Source of the DNA: Chloroflexota bacterium
Lineage (GTDB): Bacteria > Chloroflexota > Anaerolineae > Anaerolineales > Villigracilaceae
Length of the DNA stretch: 53,553 bases
Direction: 5' to 3'
Assembly: GCA_026390015.1 (NCBI GenBank)
Contig: JAPLGS010000093.1
Coordinates: 1 to 53,553 of the forward strand
Shown: piece by piece, positions 33,628 to 46,000 of the stretch
Layout: each line of letters opens with the position of its first letter
How positions within the stretch are numbered: the stretch's first letter is position 1
Program-made: the position numbers and the translations under genes
Notes under the pieces: generated by a model
The model's input: the letters and a program-made list of their open reading frames with translations, nothing else
Told to the model about the DNA's origin: nothing
Databases searched by the model: none

Positions 33628-36231
33628 ATGAGCCAATATTCTCAAAAGGAAAAACGAACAACTTACGTTTTTATTTTTATTTTCCTTTTGCTGGCGGTGA
33701 GCATTTCTGCGATCGGGTATGTTTCCTATCATAACTTTGAACAGCAATTCCGTACTCAAGCCGAGAGACAACTATCATCCATCGCGCAACTTAAAGTAAA
33801 TCAACTGGCTGGCTGGCGTGTGGAACGGCTGGCAGATGCCGAGTTGCTTCATCAGAACCAGGCCTTTGCATCTCTGGTGCAGGCCTACTTCAAAGATCCG
33901 CAGGATGCTTCAGCGCGGGCGCAGTTACAGAATTGGCTGGAGAGTTATAAAATATACAGTGAATATGACCGCATTCGTTTGCTGGATGCAGACGGTTTGA
34001 CTCGTCTTTCCATCCCTCAAGAATTGCCGCCCATCTCATCTGTCGTTGCCAGCCGTATCCCGCAAGTGTTGCAATCTAAACAAGTGACGCTGGTGGATTT
34101 TTATCGCAGAGAGAATGATTCACAGATACGCCTCTCTCTCCTGATTCCGATCGTGTATGCCCTGACGGGTGATCAGGTATTGGGAGTGGTATCCATCAGT
34201 ATAGATCCTGAAATATTTTTGTACCCATTAATCAAAGAATGGCCTTCCGAGAGCGCCACCGCCGAGACTCTGCTTGTGCGTCGTGATGGAAATGACGTGC
34301 TCTATTTGAACGAGCTGCGTTTTAAAACAGACACCGCCTTGCATCTGCGCTTTCCACTGGAGCAGACTGAAATTTTGGCTGTTAAAGCTGTGCTGGGGCA
34401 AACTGATATTGTAGAAGGCAGAGATTATCACGGCAATCAAGTGTTTGGCGCACTGCGCGCCATTCCTGATTCACCCTGGTTCATGGTTGCACGCATGGAT
34501 TCCGCTGAAGTATATGCGCTGTTGAATACAAGATTATGGCAAACCTTCGGAGTGATCGGCATGGCAATTTTTGTGGCGGGTACAAGCCTGATGGCCATCT
34601 GGCGGCGGCAGCGCCTTCTATACTATCGTGACCAGGCTGAGGCGGAGAAATTAGCCCGCGAAAACGAAATACAGCTTAACGAAGCACAGGTTATCGCAAG
34701 GATGGGAAGTTATCGATTTGATTTTTCCACTGGAAAATGGAAAAGCTCGGAAGTGCTGGATAAAGTGCTTGGGATAGATAAAAATTATGATCGTTCCATC
34801 GAAAGCTGGTCGGCACTCATTCATGCCGATGACCGCCATTTAATGACCGATTATTTCGCGAACGAAGTCATTGGCAATCGAACACGCTTCGATCAGGAAT
34901 ACCGCATCGTTAGGAACGATGATCATGTTGAACGCTGGGTGCATGGCTTGGGGGAATTGGAATTTGATGCCGAGGACAAACTCGTTTCCATGCTGGGCAC
35001 CATCCAGGATATTACCGGGAGCAAGCGCGCCGAAGAAGTGATCAGCAAGAGCGAGGAAAAATACCGACGGGTGGTCGAGACCGCATTCGAAGGCATCATC
35101 TTTTTAGACGCCGACACCCGCATGACCTTTGTCAATAATCAAATGGCGTTCATGCTCGGATATACAGTTGAGGAAATGCTTGGGCAAAAGCTCGAATCTT
35201 TTCTTGATGAAAACCAATTAAGAGATCATCAACTGCAGATGAAAGAGAACGCGTTTGAGATGAAAGATGTTTATGAGCAGTGTTTCAAGAGAAAAGATGG
35301 CGGAAAACACTGGACGCTGATGTCGCCCAGGGCGATCTTTGACTCGGACGGAAACCTGGAAGGTTTCTTTGGGATGATAACCGATATCAATGAACGCAAA
35401 ATTGCAGAACAACAGCTCACTGAATATACTGGGCGTCTTGAAGAAATGGTGGATGACCGCACGCGTGAATTACGTGATGCCCAGGAACAACTTATGCGGC
35501 AGGAACGGCTGGCTTTACTGGGGCAGGTGGCGGGCAGCATCGGCCATGAACTGCGCAATCCGCTTGGGGTTATTTCAAATGCCGTCTACTTCCTAAAAAT
35601 GTCCCAACCCAATGCCAGCGAGAAGGTGAAGGAATATCTGACCATTATCGAGAAGGAAGCGCGTACCTCCGATAAGATCATCACCGATCTGCTGGACTTC
35701 GCCCGCCACAGATCCGTTGACCGTGAATCTGTTCCAGTTGTGGATTTGATCCAGGAGACGTTTGAGCGTTTCCCCGTGCCCCTGTCTGTGACGGTGGCGC
35801 TTGACATTCCACCAGAGCTTCCGAATTTATTTGTAGATCCTCATAATCTGGTTCAGATCCTTGGCAACCTGACGGTTAATGCCTGTCAGGCCATGCCAAA
35901 GGGAGGACAGTTGTCAATTGCATGTCGTCAGTCATCAACGATTAAGGAGCAGGCATCAATAAGTTCTGATCCACTGATCACTGAACCATCGACTGCGCCA
36001 AGCACAAATAATTGGGTCTTAATGACCATTAAAGATAGTGGCATGGGCATCCCTGTTGAAAATATGCCCAAGCTCTTCGAGCCGCTCTTCACGACCAAAA
36101 CCAAAGGGATCGGATTGGGGCTGGCTGTCAGCAGGAAATTGATCGAGGCAAATGGCGGCTATATCGAGGTCGAAAGCGAAGCGGGGCTGGGTTCCACCTT
36201 CACGCTTTGGCTGCCTGTCGCCCAGGATTAA
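33628..36231 (+). CDS. Membrane sensor histidine kinase (extracytoplasmic sensor, two PAS)
   Basis: 867 residues from the ATG with AAAGGA about nine bases upstream; a longer open frame upstream overlaps the previous gene. Transmembrane helix at about 11-33, an extracytoplasmic Cache-like sensor region (about 35-300), second helix (about 310-330), PAS (about 345-470), PAS (about 475-600), coiled coil, HisKA with the His in GSIGHELRNPLG, and an ATPase domain with NLTVNACQAM, DSGMGIP and GIGLGLAV. No receiver is attached, so phosphate would pass to a partner in the cluster. Its kinase core closely matches that of the next gene. Confidence 0.9.
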   Translation: MSQYSQKEKRTTYVFIFIFLLLAVSISAIGYVSYHNFEQQFRTQAERQLSSIAQLKVNQLAGWRVERLADAELLHQNQAFASLVQAYFKDPQDASARAQLQNWLESYKIYSEYDRIRLLDADGLTRLSIPQELPPISSVVASRIPQVLQSKQVTLVDFYRRENDSQIRLSLLIPIVYALTGDQVLGVVSISIDPEIFLYPLIKEWPSESATAETLLVRRDGNDVLYLNELRFKTDTALHLRFPLEQTEILAVKAVLGQTDIVEGRDYHGNQVFGALRAIPDSPWFMVARMDSAEVYALLNTRLWQTFGVIGMAIFVAGTSLMAIWRRQRLLYYRDQAEAEKLARENEIQLNEAQVIARMGSYRFDFSTGKWKSSEVLDKVLGIDKNYDRSIESWSALIHADDRHLMTDYFANEVIGNRTRFDQEYRIVRNDDHVERWVHGLGELEFDAEDKLVSMLGTIQDITGSKRAEEVISKSEEKYRRVVETAFEGIIFLDADTRMTFVNNQMAFMLGYTVEEMLGQKLESFLDENQLRDHQLQMKENAFEMKDVYEQCFKRKDGGKHWTLMSPRAIFDSDGNLEGFFGMITDINERKIAEQQLTEYTGRLEEMVDDRTRELRDAQEQLMRQERLALLGQVAGSIGHELRNPLGVISNAVYFLKMSQPNASEKVKEYLTIIEKEARTSDKIITDLLDFARHRSVDRESVPVVDLIQETFERFPVPLSVTVALDIPPELPNLFVDPHNLVQILGNLTVNACQAMPKGGQLSIACRQSSTIKEQASISSDPLITEPSTAPSTNNWVLMTIKDSGMGIPVENMPKLFEPLFTTKTKGIGLGLAVSRKLIEANGGYIEVESEAGLGSTFTLWLPVAQD

Positions 36232-36246
36232 AAAACGGAGAACCCC

Positions 36247-39200
36247 ATGAACGAAATCCAGAATAGGTTGTTGATAGATCAACCAGAGCGGTTTTGGCCG
36301 CAGATGCTTCGCTGGGCATTGATCGCGTTCGCTTACTGGGTTGCGGTACGCCTTGGGCTTTTGTTCGTGGCACAGCCTGAAGAGATCGCCTCAGTTTGGC
36401 CCGCGAGCGGTTTGGCTCTGGCGGTTTTATTGCTTCACCCTAAAAGTCAGTGGACAAAACTTCTTGCGGTTATTTTTGTTGTGAATGTGGCCGGGAATTG
36501 GAGCGGCGGTAACACGATTGCTGTGAGCCTGGGGTTTGCGCTGGCCAATTCGCTTGAGGCGTTTCTCGGTGCTTGGGTCATGACGTATTTTTGTAGATCT
36601 AAAATTACCTTCGAGAGCATCCGGGAAGTAATGGCTTTATTTAGTGTAGCACTTATTGTAAATGGCGTTAGCGCCTTGCTGGGAGCGGCCATACCCGCGA
36701 TCGCTTACAATGTTCAATTTTTTAAGGCATGGCAGCTTTGGTGGGCCGCAGATGGGTTGGGGATAATTCTTTTGACGCCGCTAATTGTCAGCCTGTTCAC
36801 CAGCCCGACAGAACTCCGACCGATCACAGCGCGTCGCACGCTTGAAGCAGTTTTCCTTTTGTCGATCTTGCTTTCATTTGCCTGGTTGTTATTTGGCAGG
36901 TTTACTGATCCCGCACACCCGCTGCTGCGGAGTTATATGATCTTCCCGTTCGTGATCTGGCTGGCGTTCAGATTCAGACTCCACGGCATGACAGGCGCGC
37001 TGTTGTTGTTCGCCGCCTTTGCCATCGGATACACTCTGCAGGATATTGGCATCTTCGCAATTGGAGGTAAGACCCTGCCCGAACACCTCGTATCAGTTCA
37101 AATATTTCTCAGTGTAATAACCTTTTCGGGCTTGCTGTTGAGCGCCTTGATCACAGAGCGCAATCATGCGGAGATCGTTTTGCAGACGAGTGAGTCAAAC
37201 TTCAGGAACCTGGCTGAGAATACGCCGGACGGCATCTTGATCGCCTCATCTGACGGACGGCATGTCTACTCCAACCGCCATGCTGTCGAAATTCTGGGTT
37301 ACTCATCCGATGAGATTTTACTAACCAAGCAAAAAGATCTGGCAGATTCGGCGGCTTACCCCCTTTTGAGGCAAAGGTTGGAGGATCGTATTGCGGGGAA
37401 GCCGTTGCCACCCACCTATGAAACAATTATCCGCCGCAAAGACGGTTCGAGCTTTCAGGCGGAGATCACTGGATCGCGAACCAACTGGCAGGGACAAATC
37501 AACGATCTGGTCTTCATCCGCGACATTACCGAACGTAAACAGGCTGAGCAAACTCTGCAAAAAAAGGAATCCAATCTAAGTGCTTTAATATCCAACACAA
37601 AAGACAGGATCTGGGCAGTAGATGCGGAATATCGTTTGATCATCAACAACCCGCAGTTTTTAGGGGCGATACAGGAAACAATAAAAAACTCGATTGGAAT
37701 AGGAAAAAGTGTGCTGTTGGAAGAAATTCCACAGGAAGTACGCGAACGCTGGCGCAGCTATTATGACCGCGCCTTGGGCGGTGAAATATTCAGCATCGAA
37801 TCTAAAATGGCTTTTTCCGATCAAGACTTGTATGTGGAATATAGCTTTCATCCCATCCGGAACTTGGATGAAAGCATTAGCGGAGTTGTTGTTTCAGGGC
37901 GCGACATTACTGAACGCAAACAAGCTGAGGAAAGAACCCAGACCCTGATGGAACGCTGGTCGATCGTCTATCGGGCAGGCGAGGAGATCGGCGCCAGTTT
38001 GGATACAGAGCAGGTTTTTCGGGCGGTCTATCACGCCGTTGGGCAGGTCATGCCCTCCGAAGATTTCCTGATCAGTCTATACGATGAAAACCGCAATCTA
38101 TTGTGGGGAGATTATATTATTGAGAACGGTATACGGGTATCGTCGAATTCACATCAGTATGAAAACAATAAAAAAGTTGCACCGAATCCACAACTGGCAG
38201 ATCAGGGACTGGGAGGTTTCATCATCCATTCCGGCCGATCTGTACTCTTGAATAGCCCGGAGCAGATCAATGCAAGCGGAATAAAGTTTTTACCGTATGG
38301 AAGCGGAATTCCCACTTCCTCGGTGCTGGCGGTTCCGATGCAGCTTAAGGGAAAGATGATCGGTATCATCTCTGCTCAGAGTTATCAACCGGGCGCGTAC
38401 ACATTGGAGGATCAGGAACTGCTTGAGATTTTGGCCAGCCATGCCGCCATCGCCATTGATAATGCCAGCCTGTTCGAACGGGCTCAACAAGAGATCGTTG
38501 AACGGGTGCAGGCTGAAGAGGAAGTTCGCCAACTTAATTTGACTCTCGAAAAACGCATCAAAGAACGCACCCGCGAATTGAGCGATGCCCAGGAACAGCT
38601 GGTGCGCCACGAGAAACTGTCTGTGCTCGGGCAAATGGCAAGCAGCGTTGGACATGAACTGCGCAATCCGCTCGGCGTGATCACCAGCGCGGTTTACTAT
38701 CTAAAACTTGTACAGCCGAATGCAGATGAGAAGATCAAGCAATATCTTGGCATCATTGAACAGGAAGTTCATACCTCTGAAAAAATTATCACCGATCTGC
38801 TGGATTTCTCCCGCATCAAATCTGTCGACCGTGAGGCTGTTGCAGTTTCCGAGTTGGTCCATCAAACCCTGACTCGTTTCCCCGCGCCAAACAGCATGGA
38901 TGTGACCATCGAGATCCCAAAGGATCTGCCGCAAGTTTTCGTTGATACACGCCAGATCGTTCAGGTGCTTGGAAACATTATTCTCAATGCCTGTCAGGCG
39001 ATGGCTTCTCCTGCGGCAGATTCCGCATCAACTGACGGCGTGCCAAAACGTGGACTTTTGTCACTTCACGCCAGTTTACAAGGTGATATGATAAATATTG
39101 TCATAAAAGACGATGGAATTGGTATTCCAATGGAAAATATCCAAAAAATTTTTGAACCGCTTTTTACCACAAAGGCCAAGGGCGTCGGTTTGGGACTCCC

Positions 39201-39312
39201 CGTCAGCCAGAAGCTGGCCCAGGCAAACGGCGGCAGTATTGAGGTACAGAGTGAAGCCGGTAAGGGTAGTTCGTTTAATGTGCTTTTACCGATCTATAAG
39301 GAGGCAAAATGA
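36247..39312 (+). CDS. MASE1-PAS-PAS-GAF sensor histidine kinase
   Basis: 1021 residues. An N-terminal MASE1 membrane domain (about 15-305, eight or so helices) begins with AYWVAVRLGLLFVAQPEE and IASVWPASGLALA. It is followed by PAS (about 315-435), PAS (about 440-560), GAF (about 575-745), coiled coil, HisKA with the His in SSVGHELRNPLG, and an ATPase domain (NIILNACQAM, DDGIGIP, GVGLGLPV). MASE1 is usually found in kinases and cyclases as an integral-membrane sensor. The preceding gene ends 15 bases upstream; the 3' end overlaps the double-receiver gene in ATGA. Confidence 0.92.
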   Translation: MNEIQNRLLIDQPERFWPQMLRWALIAFAYWVAVRLGLLFVAQPEEIASVWPASGLALAVLLLHPKSQWTKLLAVIFVVNVAGNWSGGNTIAVSLGFALANSLEAFLGAWVMTYFCRSKITFESIREVMALFSVALIVNGVSALLGAAIPAIAYNVQFFKAWQLWWAADGLGIILLTPLIVSLFTSPTELRPITARRTLEAVFLLSILLSFAWLLFGRFTDPAHPLLRSYMIFPFVIWLAFRFRLHGMTGALLLFAAFAIGYTLQDIGIFAIGGKTLPEHLVSVQIFLSVITFSGLLLSALITERNHAEIVLQTSESNFRNLAENTPDGILIASSDGRHVYSNRHAVEILGYSSDEILLTKQKDLADSAAYPLLRQRLEDRIAGKPLPPTYETIIRRKDGSSFQAEITGSRTNWQGQINDLVFIRDITERKQAEQTLQKKESNLSALISNTKDRIWAVDAEYRLIINNPQFLGAIQETIKNSIGIGKSVLLEEIPQEVRERWRSYYDRALGGEIFSIESKMAFSDQDLYVEYSFHPIRNLDESISGVVVSGRDITERKQAEERTQTLMERWSIVYRAGEEIGASLDTEQVFRAVYHAVGQVMPSEDFLISLYDENRNLLWGDYIIENGIRVSSNSHQYENNKKVAPNPQLADQGLGGFIIHSGRSVLLNSPEQINASGIKFLPYGSGIPTSSVLAVPMQLKGKMIGIISAQSYQPGAYTLEDQELLEILASHAAIAIDNASLFERAQQEIVERVQAEEEVRQLNLTLEKRIKERTRELSDAQEQLVRHEKLSVLGQMASSVGHELRNPLGVITSAVYYLKLVQPNADEKIKQYLGIIEQEVHTSEKIITDLLDFSRIKSVDREAVAVSELVHQTLTRFPAPNSMDVTIEIPKDLPQVFVDTRQIVQVLGNIILNACQAMASPAADSASTDGVPKRGLLSLHASLQGDMINIVIKDDGIGIPMENIQKIFEPLFTTKAKGVGLGLPVSQKLAQANGGSIEVQSEAGKGSSFNVLLPIYKEAK

Positions 39313-40061
39313 ATCAAAATTTAAGCATTCTGATCGTGGACGATGACCGCCGCATGACGCGCACATTGGCCGATATCTTATCCTTATCGGGGCATACTGT
39401 GACGGAAGCCGAGTCAGGTTTGGATGCGCTCGAAAAAATCCGCACGACGGAATTTGACTGTGTGTTGAGCGATATAAAAATGCCTGAGATGGATGGAGTG
39501 GAATTGCACCGTCGTTTGCACGAGTTTCAGCCCGGCTTGCCAGTTGTGCTGATGACTGCCTATGCCGCCGACGAGCTTATCCGCCAGGGGTTGGAGGAGG
39601 GTGTAGCTGGCGTTTTCGATAAACCATTAGACATTAACTATTTGTTGGGTTTCTTCACCTCGCTCGCAAAGAATCGCACGATCGTGATCGTGGATGATGA
39701 CGAGGTTTTTTGCAAGACTCTGGATGACATTTTGCATCATCGCGGATTCAAAGTCTCAATGATTACCAACCCGCAGGCGGATGTGAGTTCGATCACATCC
39801 GATGCGCAGGTGATCTTGCTGGATCTGAAATTAAACGGCATCAGTGGATTGGATGTACTCACGGAGATCCGTAAGAATAACCCAACCCTGCCCGTGTTAA
39901 TGGTGACCGGACACCGCCAGGAAATGTCATCTTCCATTGAGGCCGCGCTGCAGATCAACGCTCATGCCTGCCTGTATAAGCCATTGGAGATACCGAAACT
40001 GCTTGAGATGCTGTCGCAGCTTCAAACGAAACGCTTGAGAGGCTTTATCAAGGAAAATTAG
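39309..40061 (+). CDS. Stand-alone double receiver protein
   Basis: 250 residues made of two complete receiver domains (about 5-118 and 122-240) and no output domain. Both keep the phospho-acceptor (CVLSDIKMPEMDG and VILLDLKLNGISG), an acidic pair (VDDD in each) and the Lys (FDKPLD and LYKPLE). It is probably a phosphate relay or sink between the kinases of this cluster. Translation is coupled to the MASE1 kinase through a 4-base overlap. Confidence 0.9.
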   Translation: MNQNLSILIVDDDRRMTRTLADILSLSGHTVTEAESGLDALEKIRTTEFDCVLSDIKMPEMDGVELHRRLHEFQPGLPVVLMTAYAADELIRQGLEEGVAGVFDKPLDINYLLGFFTSLAKNRTIVIVDDDEVFCKTLDDILHHRGFKVSMITNPQADVSSITSDAQVILLDLKLNGISGLDVLTEIRKNNPTLPVLMVTGHRQEMSSSIEAALQINAHACLYKPLEIPKLLEMLSQLQTKRLRGFIKEN

Positions 40062-40099
40062 ATCGTTTTACAGGTGCAACATCTCTGGGAGTACTTTGA

Positions 40100-43000
40100 A
40101 TGGATGAACAGACTCCACATATCCTGATCGTGGATGATGACCCGAATATGACCGGGACCATCAGCGATATCCTCATAGCCAAAGGCTATCAGCCGACCTC
40201 TGCGTTGTCGGGCGCTGAAGCGCTGACTCAGGTCGAGGAGCATCAAATTCAGGTGGCGCTGATCGATCTGCGTCTGGGGGATATGTCAGGCATGGATGTC
40301 TTGCGGGGCATTAAAGCCCGCTCACCCAGAACAGAATGCATCCTGTTGACCGGACACGCCACCCAAAATTCTGCCATAGACGCCGTTCAAGCAGGGGCTG
40401 TCGGATATTTTCAAAAAACTTTTGATTTAGAACAGGTCTTGCTGTCCATTCAGCGCGCGGTCGAGAAATATGCTGCAGAGACAAGACTGCACGAGAGCGA
40501 AGAACGCTATCGTGGATTGTTTGAAGATTCTCCCATCGCGTTACGCGAAGAGGATTTTTCAGAAGTTAGAAAACATCTCGATCTATTGAGACAGCAAGGC
40601 GTGACTGATTTTCAAAACTACTTCGTATCACACCCCGAGCTTGTGCTTGAATTGGCCGCAAAGATCAAAATTGTAGAAGTAAACAAGGCTGCGCTAAAAA
40701 TGTACCGGGCAGATAACAAAGATAAACTGCCCTCCAACTTGATCGAGGCATTGGACGGTGAGTCCGCAGACCGCTTTAGAAAACAACTTATAAGCATTGC
40801 GGAAGGTCAGACCAAGTTCATTTGGGAGGGGATAGACCGTACAATTGATGGAAAGCAAATTTATGTGGAGGTGAACTGGTCGGTTGCCGCTGGCTATGAA
40901 AAAGATCTTTCAAAAGTAATTGTTTCCATTCAGGATATCACCGAGCGCAAACATGCCGCAGATCTGGTACGCGAACAGGGCGAACAACTCAGATTGTTAT
41001 ATGAAGCCAGTCAGCAACTAAACCGCACATTGGACTTGAAAGAGATATACCAGGCGGTCTGTGATTTCATGTCCACCATTGCTGTCAATGATGGTTTGTT
41101 TATCTCTGCATTTGACCCTGAAACTCAGTTGATTACCTGCCACGCCTATTGGATGGAGAATAAGTGGCTGGATGTCAGCCCCTTCCCAGCTATTCCGCTT
41201 GAAGAGGAAGGCAAGGGCACGCAAAGCCTTGTGATTCGATCTGGGCAGCCCATGTTGATCAATGATTATCAAGCGTTGGTAGAAACCGTTCAGAGCGGAT
41301 ATTACATCAACAGCGAGACAAACCAGATCGTCAATAATATTCCGCCGGAGGAAGATATCACGCGCTCTGCGCTGATCGTTCCGCTTAAGCTGAAGGGCAG
41401 GGTCAGCGGAGTGATTCAAGTGATGAGTTATCGCCTGAATGACTACAACGAAAACCAGTTGAAATTGCTCGAAGCCCTGGCTCTGCACGTTGCATCTGCC
41501 GAGCAAAATGCCCAGCTTTATTCTCAAGTGCAGGCTGAATTGAATGAGCGCAAGCTGGTGGAAAAATCTTTGCGCGAGAACGAAGAACAGTATCGGACCC
41601 TGGTCGAGCAGATCCCAGCCATTGTTTTCATTGACGAAGCCAGAGAGGATGGCTCCACTATATATGTGAGCCCCCAAATTGAGACGCTACTAGGATTCAC
41701 GCCGCAACAATGGCTGGAAGGATCGCCTGGCCTTTGGGCCAAACAAGTTCATCCGATCGATCTCGAGTGGATCCATGCAAGATATTTGCAATGTATCCAG
41801 TCGGGTGAGCCTTATGATGTGGAATATAGAATCAGAGCGTCTGATGGACGGTTGCTGTGGTTCCATGATCAGGCAATTGTGCTGCGCGATGAAAATGGCA
41901 GTCCTAACTTAATTCATGGGTTGATGTATGACATTACTGAACGCAAGCAGGCAGAAGAGAAACTGCGCGCCAGCGAGGAAAGATATCGTGAACTGTTTAC
42001 CAGCATGATAGATGGTTTCGCGTTGCATGCGATCATCTGCGATGAGAATGGAAAACCAGTCGACTATCGTTTCCTTGAGATCAACCCGGCTTTTGAGCGT
42101 TTGACCGGGCTTAAATCTGAGAATTTGATCGGCAAGACCGTGTTTGAAGTTCTTCCCAACAGCGAGTCTTATTGGACCGAAATATATGGAAACGTCGCCT
42201 TGACAGGCAGATCTACATTTTTTGAGAATTATTCCAGAGAACTCGATCGTTATTTTGAAGTTTCGGCTTATTGTCCGCAGCCAGGCCAGTTTGCCGTCAT
42301 TATGGTGGATATCACCGAGCGCAAACGAGCAGAGGAAGTCACCCATCAGCGTGTATTGGAGCTGGAACTGCTTTACGAAGGCGGTCTGGCTTTCAGTCAG
42401 TTGCTTAATCCAAAAGATATCGGTCAAAAGATCATTTCCCTGCTCGAACAAAAAATGAACTGGCATCATACAGCTATTCGCTTGTATGACTCGCAAACAA
42501 AAATACTACATCTGCTGGCTTTCAGCCAACCGAATTTGGATGTGATCGAATCCCTTGCGGTGGAGGAAAAACTAAAAGAAAAAGTGACGAGGCCCGATCA
42601 AGGAGTCAGCGGTTGGGCCGTTGAGCATTGTCAAATCGTGCGTTCCACTGACCTGCCAAATGATGCGCGTTATGTTGAAACTCTGCCTGGGATGCAATCC
42701 GGGCTTTATGTGCCGATCAAACTGGGCGACCACGTGATCGGAGTGATCAGTATTGAAAGTGAAAATCCGAATGCATTTAGTCAGGCAGATGAACGACTGA
42801 CAGATACATTGGCAAGCCAGGCCGCCAGTGGGCTCGAAAATGCGCGGCTCTTCGATGAAACCCGCCTGCGTATCAAAGAGTTGACTACGCTTCATAGCAC
42901 AAGTCAGAGCTTGCTTGCCGCGCGGCTCGACACCGAAGAGATATATACTGCCGTACATCAGGCTGTGGCAAAGACCATGAAATGTGACGCCTTCGTGATT

Positions 43001-46000
43001 GTGCTTGATAACGAAGATTGGGACGAATATCATGCCGTCTATTTCTTTGACAAAGGTACAACCTTCTCGCCGCGGCGATTGCCGCGTGGAACGGGATTGA
43101 GCGGGCGTGTGATCTCCGCCGGCGAAACGCTTATGATCGATGATACAAGCAAAGAGAATGTGCAGGCGACTCATTTTGGTTCAATGGAATCGACGCTCTC
43201 GATCCTGGCGGTTCCATTGCGCAGGGGAAATGAGACCATCGGCATGCTTTCCACGCAGTCCTACCAACCGAACGCCTATAACGATTCTCAGCGGGCGCTG
43301 TTGGAAACGATCGGGGCGCAGCTTTCCTCAGCCCTCGATAACACGAATCTTTTTCAGCAGACCCAGGCGCGTATCAGAGAGTTGGAATCCCTTTACATCA
43401 TAACCACGTCCCTGCGATCGATCCAATCTATTGAAGGGGCGCTTTCAACTCTACTGGATAACACCCTGGCTACCTTGGATACAAGCGCGGGAGAAATTTT
43501 ACTTTACAACCAGGATAGCAATGAATTGCGCGGTGTTGTTGCCAAGGGCTGGTTTAAAGAATTAATGGATTTCCCGGTGAAAAGTGGTACCGGTGTAGCC
43601 GGCACAGTTTTTGCAACAGGAGAACCCTATAGTTCAATTGAGTTTGCTCATGATGTTTTGCCCCAAGCCTCTTCGCGAGAGATGATCCCTCTGGGTTGGG
43701 GTGGAATTTGTCTTCCGATACGCATATCCACTGAGATCATTGGTGTGATGTTTATCTCTATCCAACAGCCCCGCCAGATCAATTCGCAACAAGTTCGACT
43801 GCTCGAGTCTCTGGTTGAGATCGCGGGTGTCACTATAAATCGTATACGCCTGTACGATGCTGCCGCCCGCCGCGCTGAAGAATTTGCCTCCCTCTATGAG
43901 ACGAGTAAAGTGCTTTCCGTAGAATATGATCTGGATACCCTGCTTGAAGTTATTGTAGAACACGCAAGAGAGATGTTGAACTCATCCACAAGCGGTATGT
44001 ATCTATATGACGCAAAGAGACAGGTATTGGAATTAAAGATGGATAATTCACCTGAAAGGCCTGTCGGAATGTTGCTGCAGATCGGCGAAGGTTTGGCTGG
44101 TAAGGTGGCGCAAACCCGTCAACCAATGAGAATAGAGGATTATTCAACCTGGGAAGGCCGTTCCCCTCATTATGAAGGCATCCCGATTCGCGCTGTGATC
44201 GAAGTTCCGATGTTGTATGCAGGCGAATTGATCGGTGTATTGGCGGCCGATGAGGATAGCAATTCGAATAGGAAATTTACCGAGTCAGATGAACGTCTGC
44301 TTTCGCTATTTGCGTCGCAGGCGGCTGGTGCCATTAATGCAATGCGTCGACGTGAGGAAACCATCCATTACGCAGATGAACTGGAAGAGCGCGTCATCGA
44401 ACGCACGGCTGAAATAGAGTCCACGCGCAAGCGACTGGATCTGGCCGCCCGCGCAGGCGGGATCGGCGTTTGGGAAATTGAAATAAAGGGAAACAAGGTT
44501 ATTTTGGATAAACGTATGCATTTTATTCTTGGTACCGATCCTGAAGAATTTGATAATACTCTTGAGGCGTGGTGGGCAAGGATCTATCCAGAAGATCTAA
44601 AACAAACTCAAAAGCACTTCGCGGAAGCCCTGAAAAAAACAGGAATATTCTCCGATGAACATCGTATCATTCGCCTGGATGGATCCTTGCGCTATACTTC
44701 CGTCAACGGCATTGTTCTGTCTGATGCGGAATATAACCCTGAGCGCATGATCGGCGTCGCTGTGGATGTTACCGACCGCAAGCAGGCCGAAGAAGCCCTG
44801 AAACATGCCGGTTTTGAAATGGAACGCGCCATGCGCACCAAGGATGAATTTCTCGCAAACATGAGTCATGAATTGCGCACTCCACTCAATGCCATTCTCG
44901 GTATTTCCGAAAGCCTTGAAGAACAGTTCGTTGGAGCTCTCAACGATAAACAACTTAAGTACACTGGAATCATCCGCGAAAGTGGGCGTCATCTGCTGGA
45001 TCTCATCAACGACATCCTCGACATTTCCAAGATCGATGCCGGCCGCCTCGAACTTGATCTTCATGATCATTCAGTTGAAAAAATATGTCAATCCAGTCTG
45101 CGCATGATCAGGGAACTCGCCCAGAAAAAAGATCTGAGCGTTTCATTCGAAATAAAAGGCGGCGTGAAAATCATCCTGGTTGACGATCGGCGTTTGAAAC
45201 AGTCGCTTGTAAATCTACTTGGAAACGCAGTTAAGTTCACTCCTCAAGGGGGAACCATTGGGTTGGAAGTGAACGGTCACCCGGAACTGAGCGAAGTCAC
45301 CTTTACTATTTGGGACACGGGCGTTGGCATTGCCAGCGAGGATATACAATACCTGTTTAAACCCTTCGTGCAATTAGATGCCGGCCTCGCGCGCGAGTTT
45401 CAGGGTACCGGGCTGGGGCTGGCGCTTGTCGCGCAAATGATCCACTTGCATGGCGGACGAGTGCATGTGGAGAGCACCCTCGGGCAAGGTAGTCGCTTTA
45501 TCATTACACTGCCCTGGTGGAGCAAGCAGCAGAATGCCCCGCTGACGAGGGCAACGGGCGAGATTCCGCGAGTCCGCTTGAAGGACGGCAGGAAGCTCAG
45601 TGGGAAAATCCTGCTTGTGGAAGATACGAATGTTGTCATTACCCTTATGAGTGAATATTTAATTTACAAGGGTTATAAGGTGTATATTGCAGGTAACGGT
45701 CTGGAAGGCGTTCAGATCGCAAAAGAGGAACATCCGGACCTCATTCTTATGGATGTGATGATGCCGGTTATGGATGGGCTGGAAGCCACGCGTCGTATTC
45801 GCGCCGATCAATCTTTGCGAGACGTACCCATAATTGCGCTGACAGCCCTTGCGATGGCAGACGATCGTGAACATTGCCTTGCTGCAGGCATGAATGATTA
45901 CATGAGCAAACCCATTAAGATGCAGGAATTGTCAGATGTGATCGAAAAATATTTGGGCGCAGGTAGCGCGTCTGGCGGAAAAAAAAGCTCGGTTGATAAT

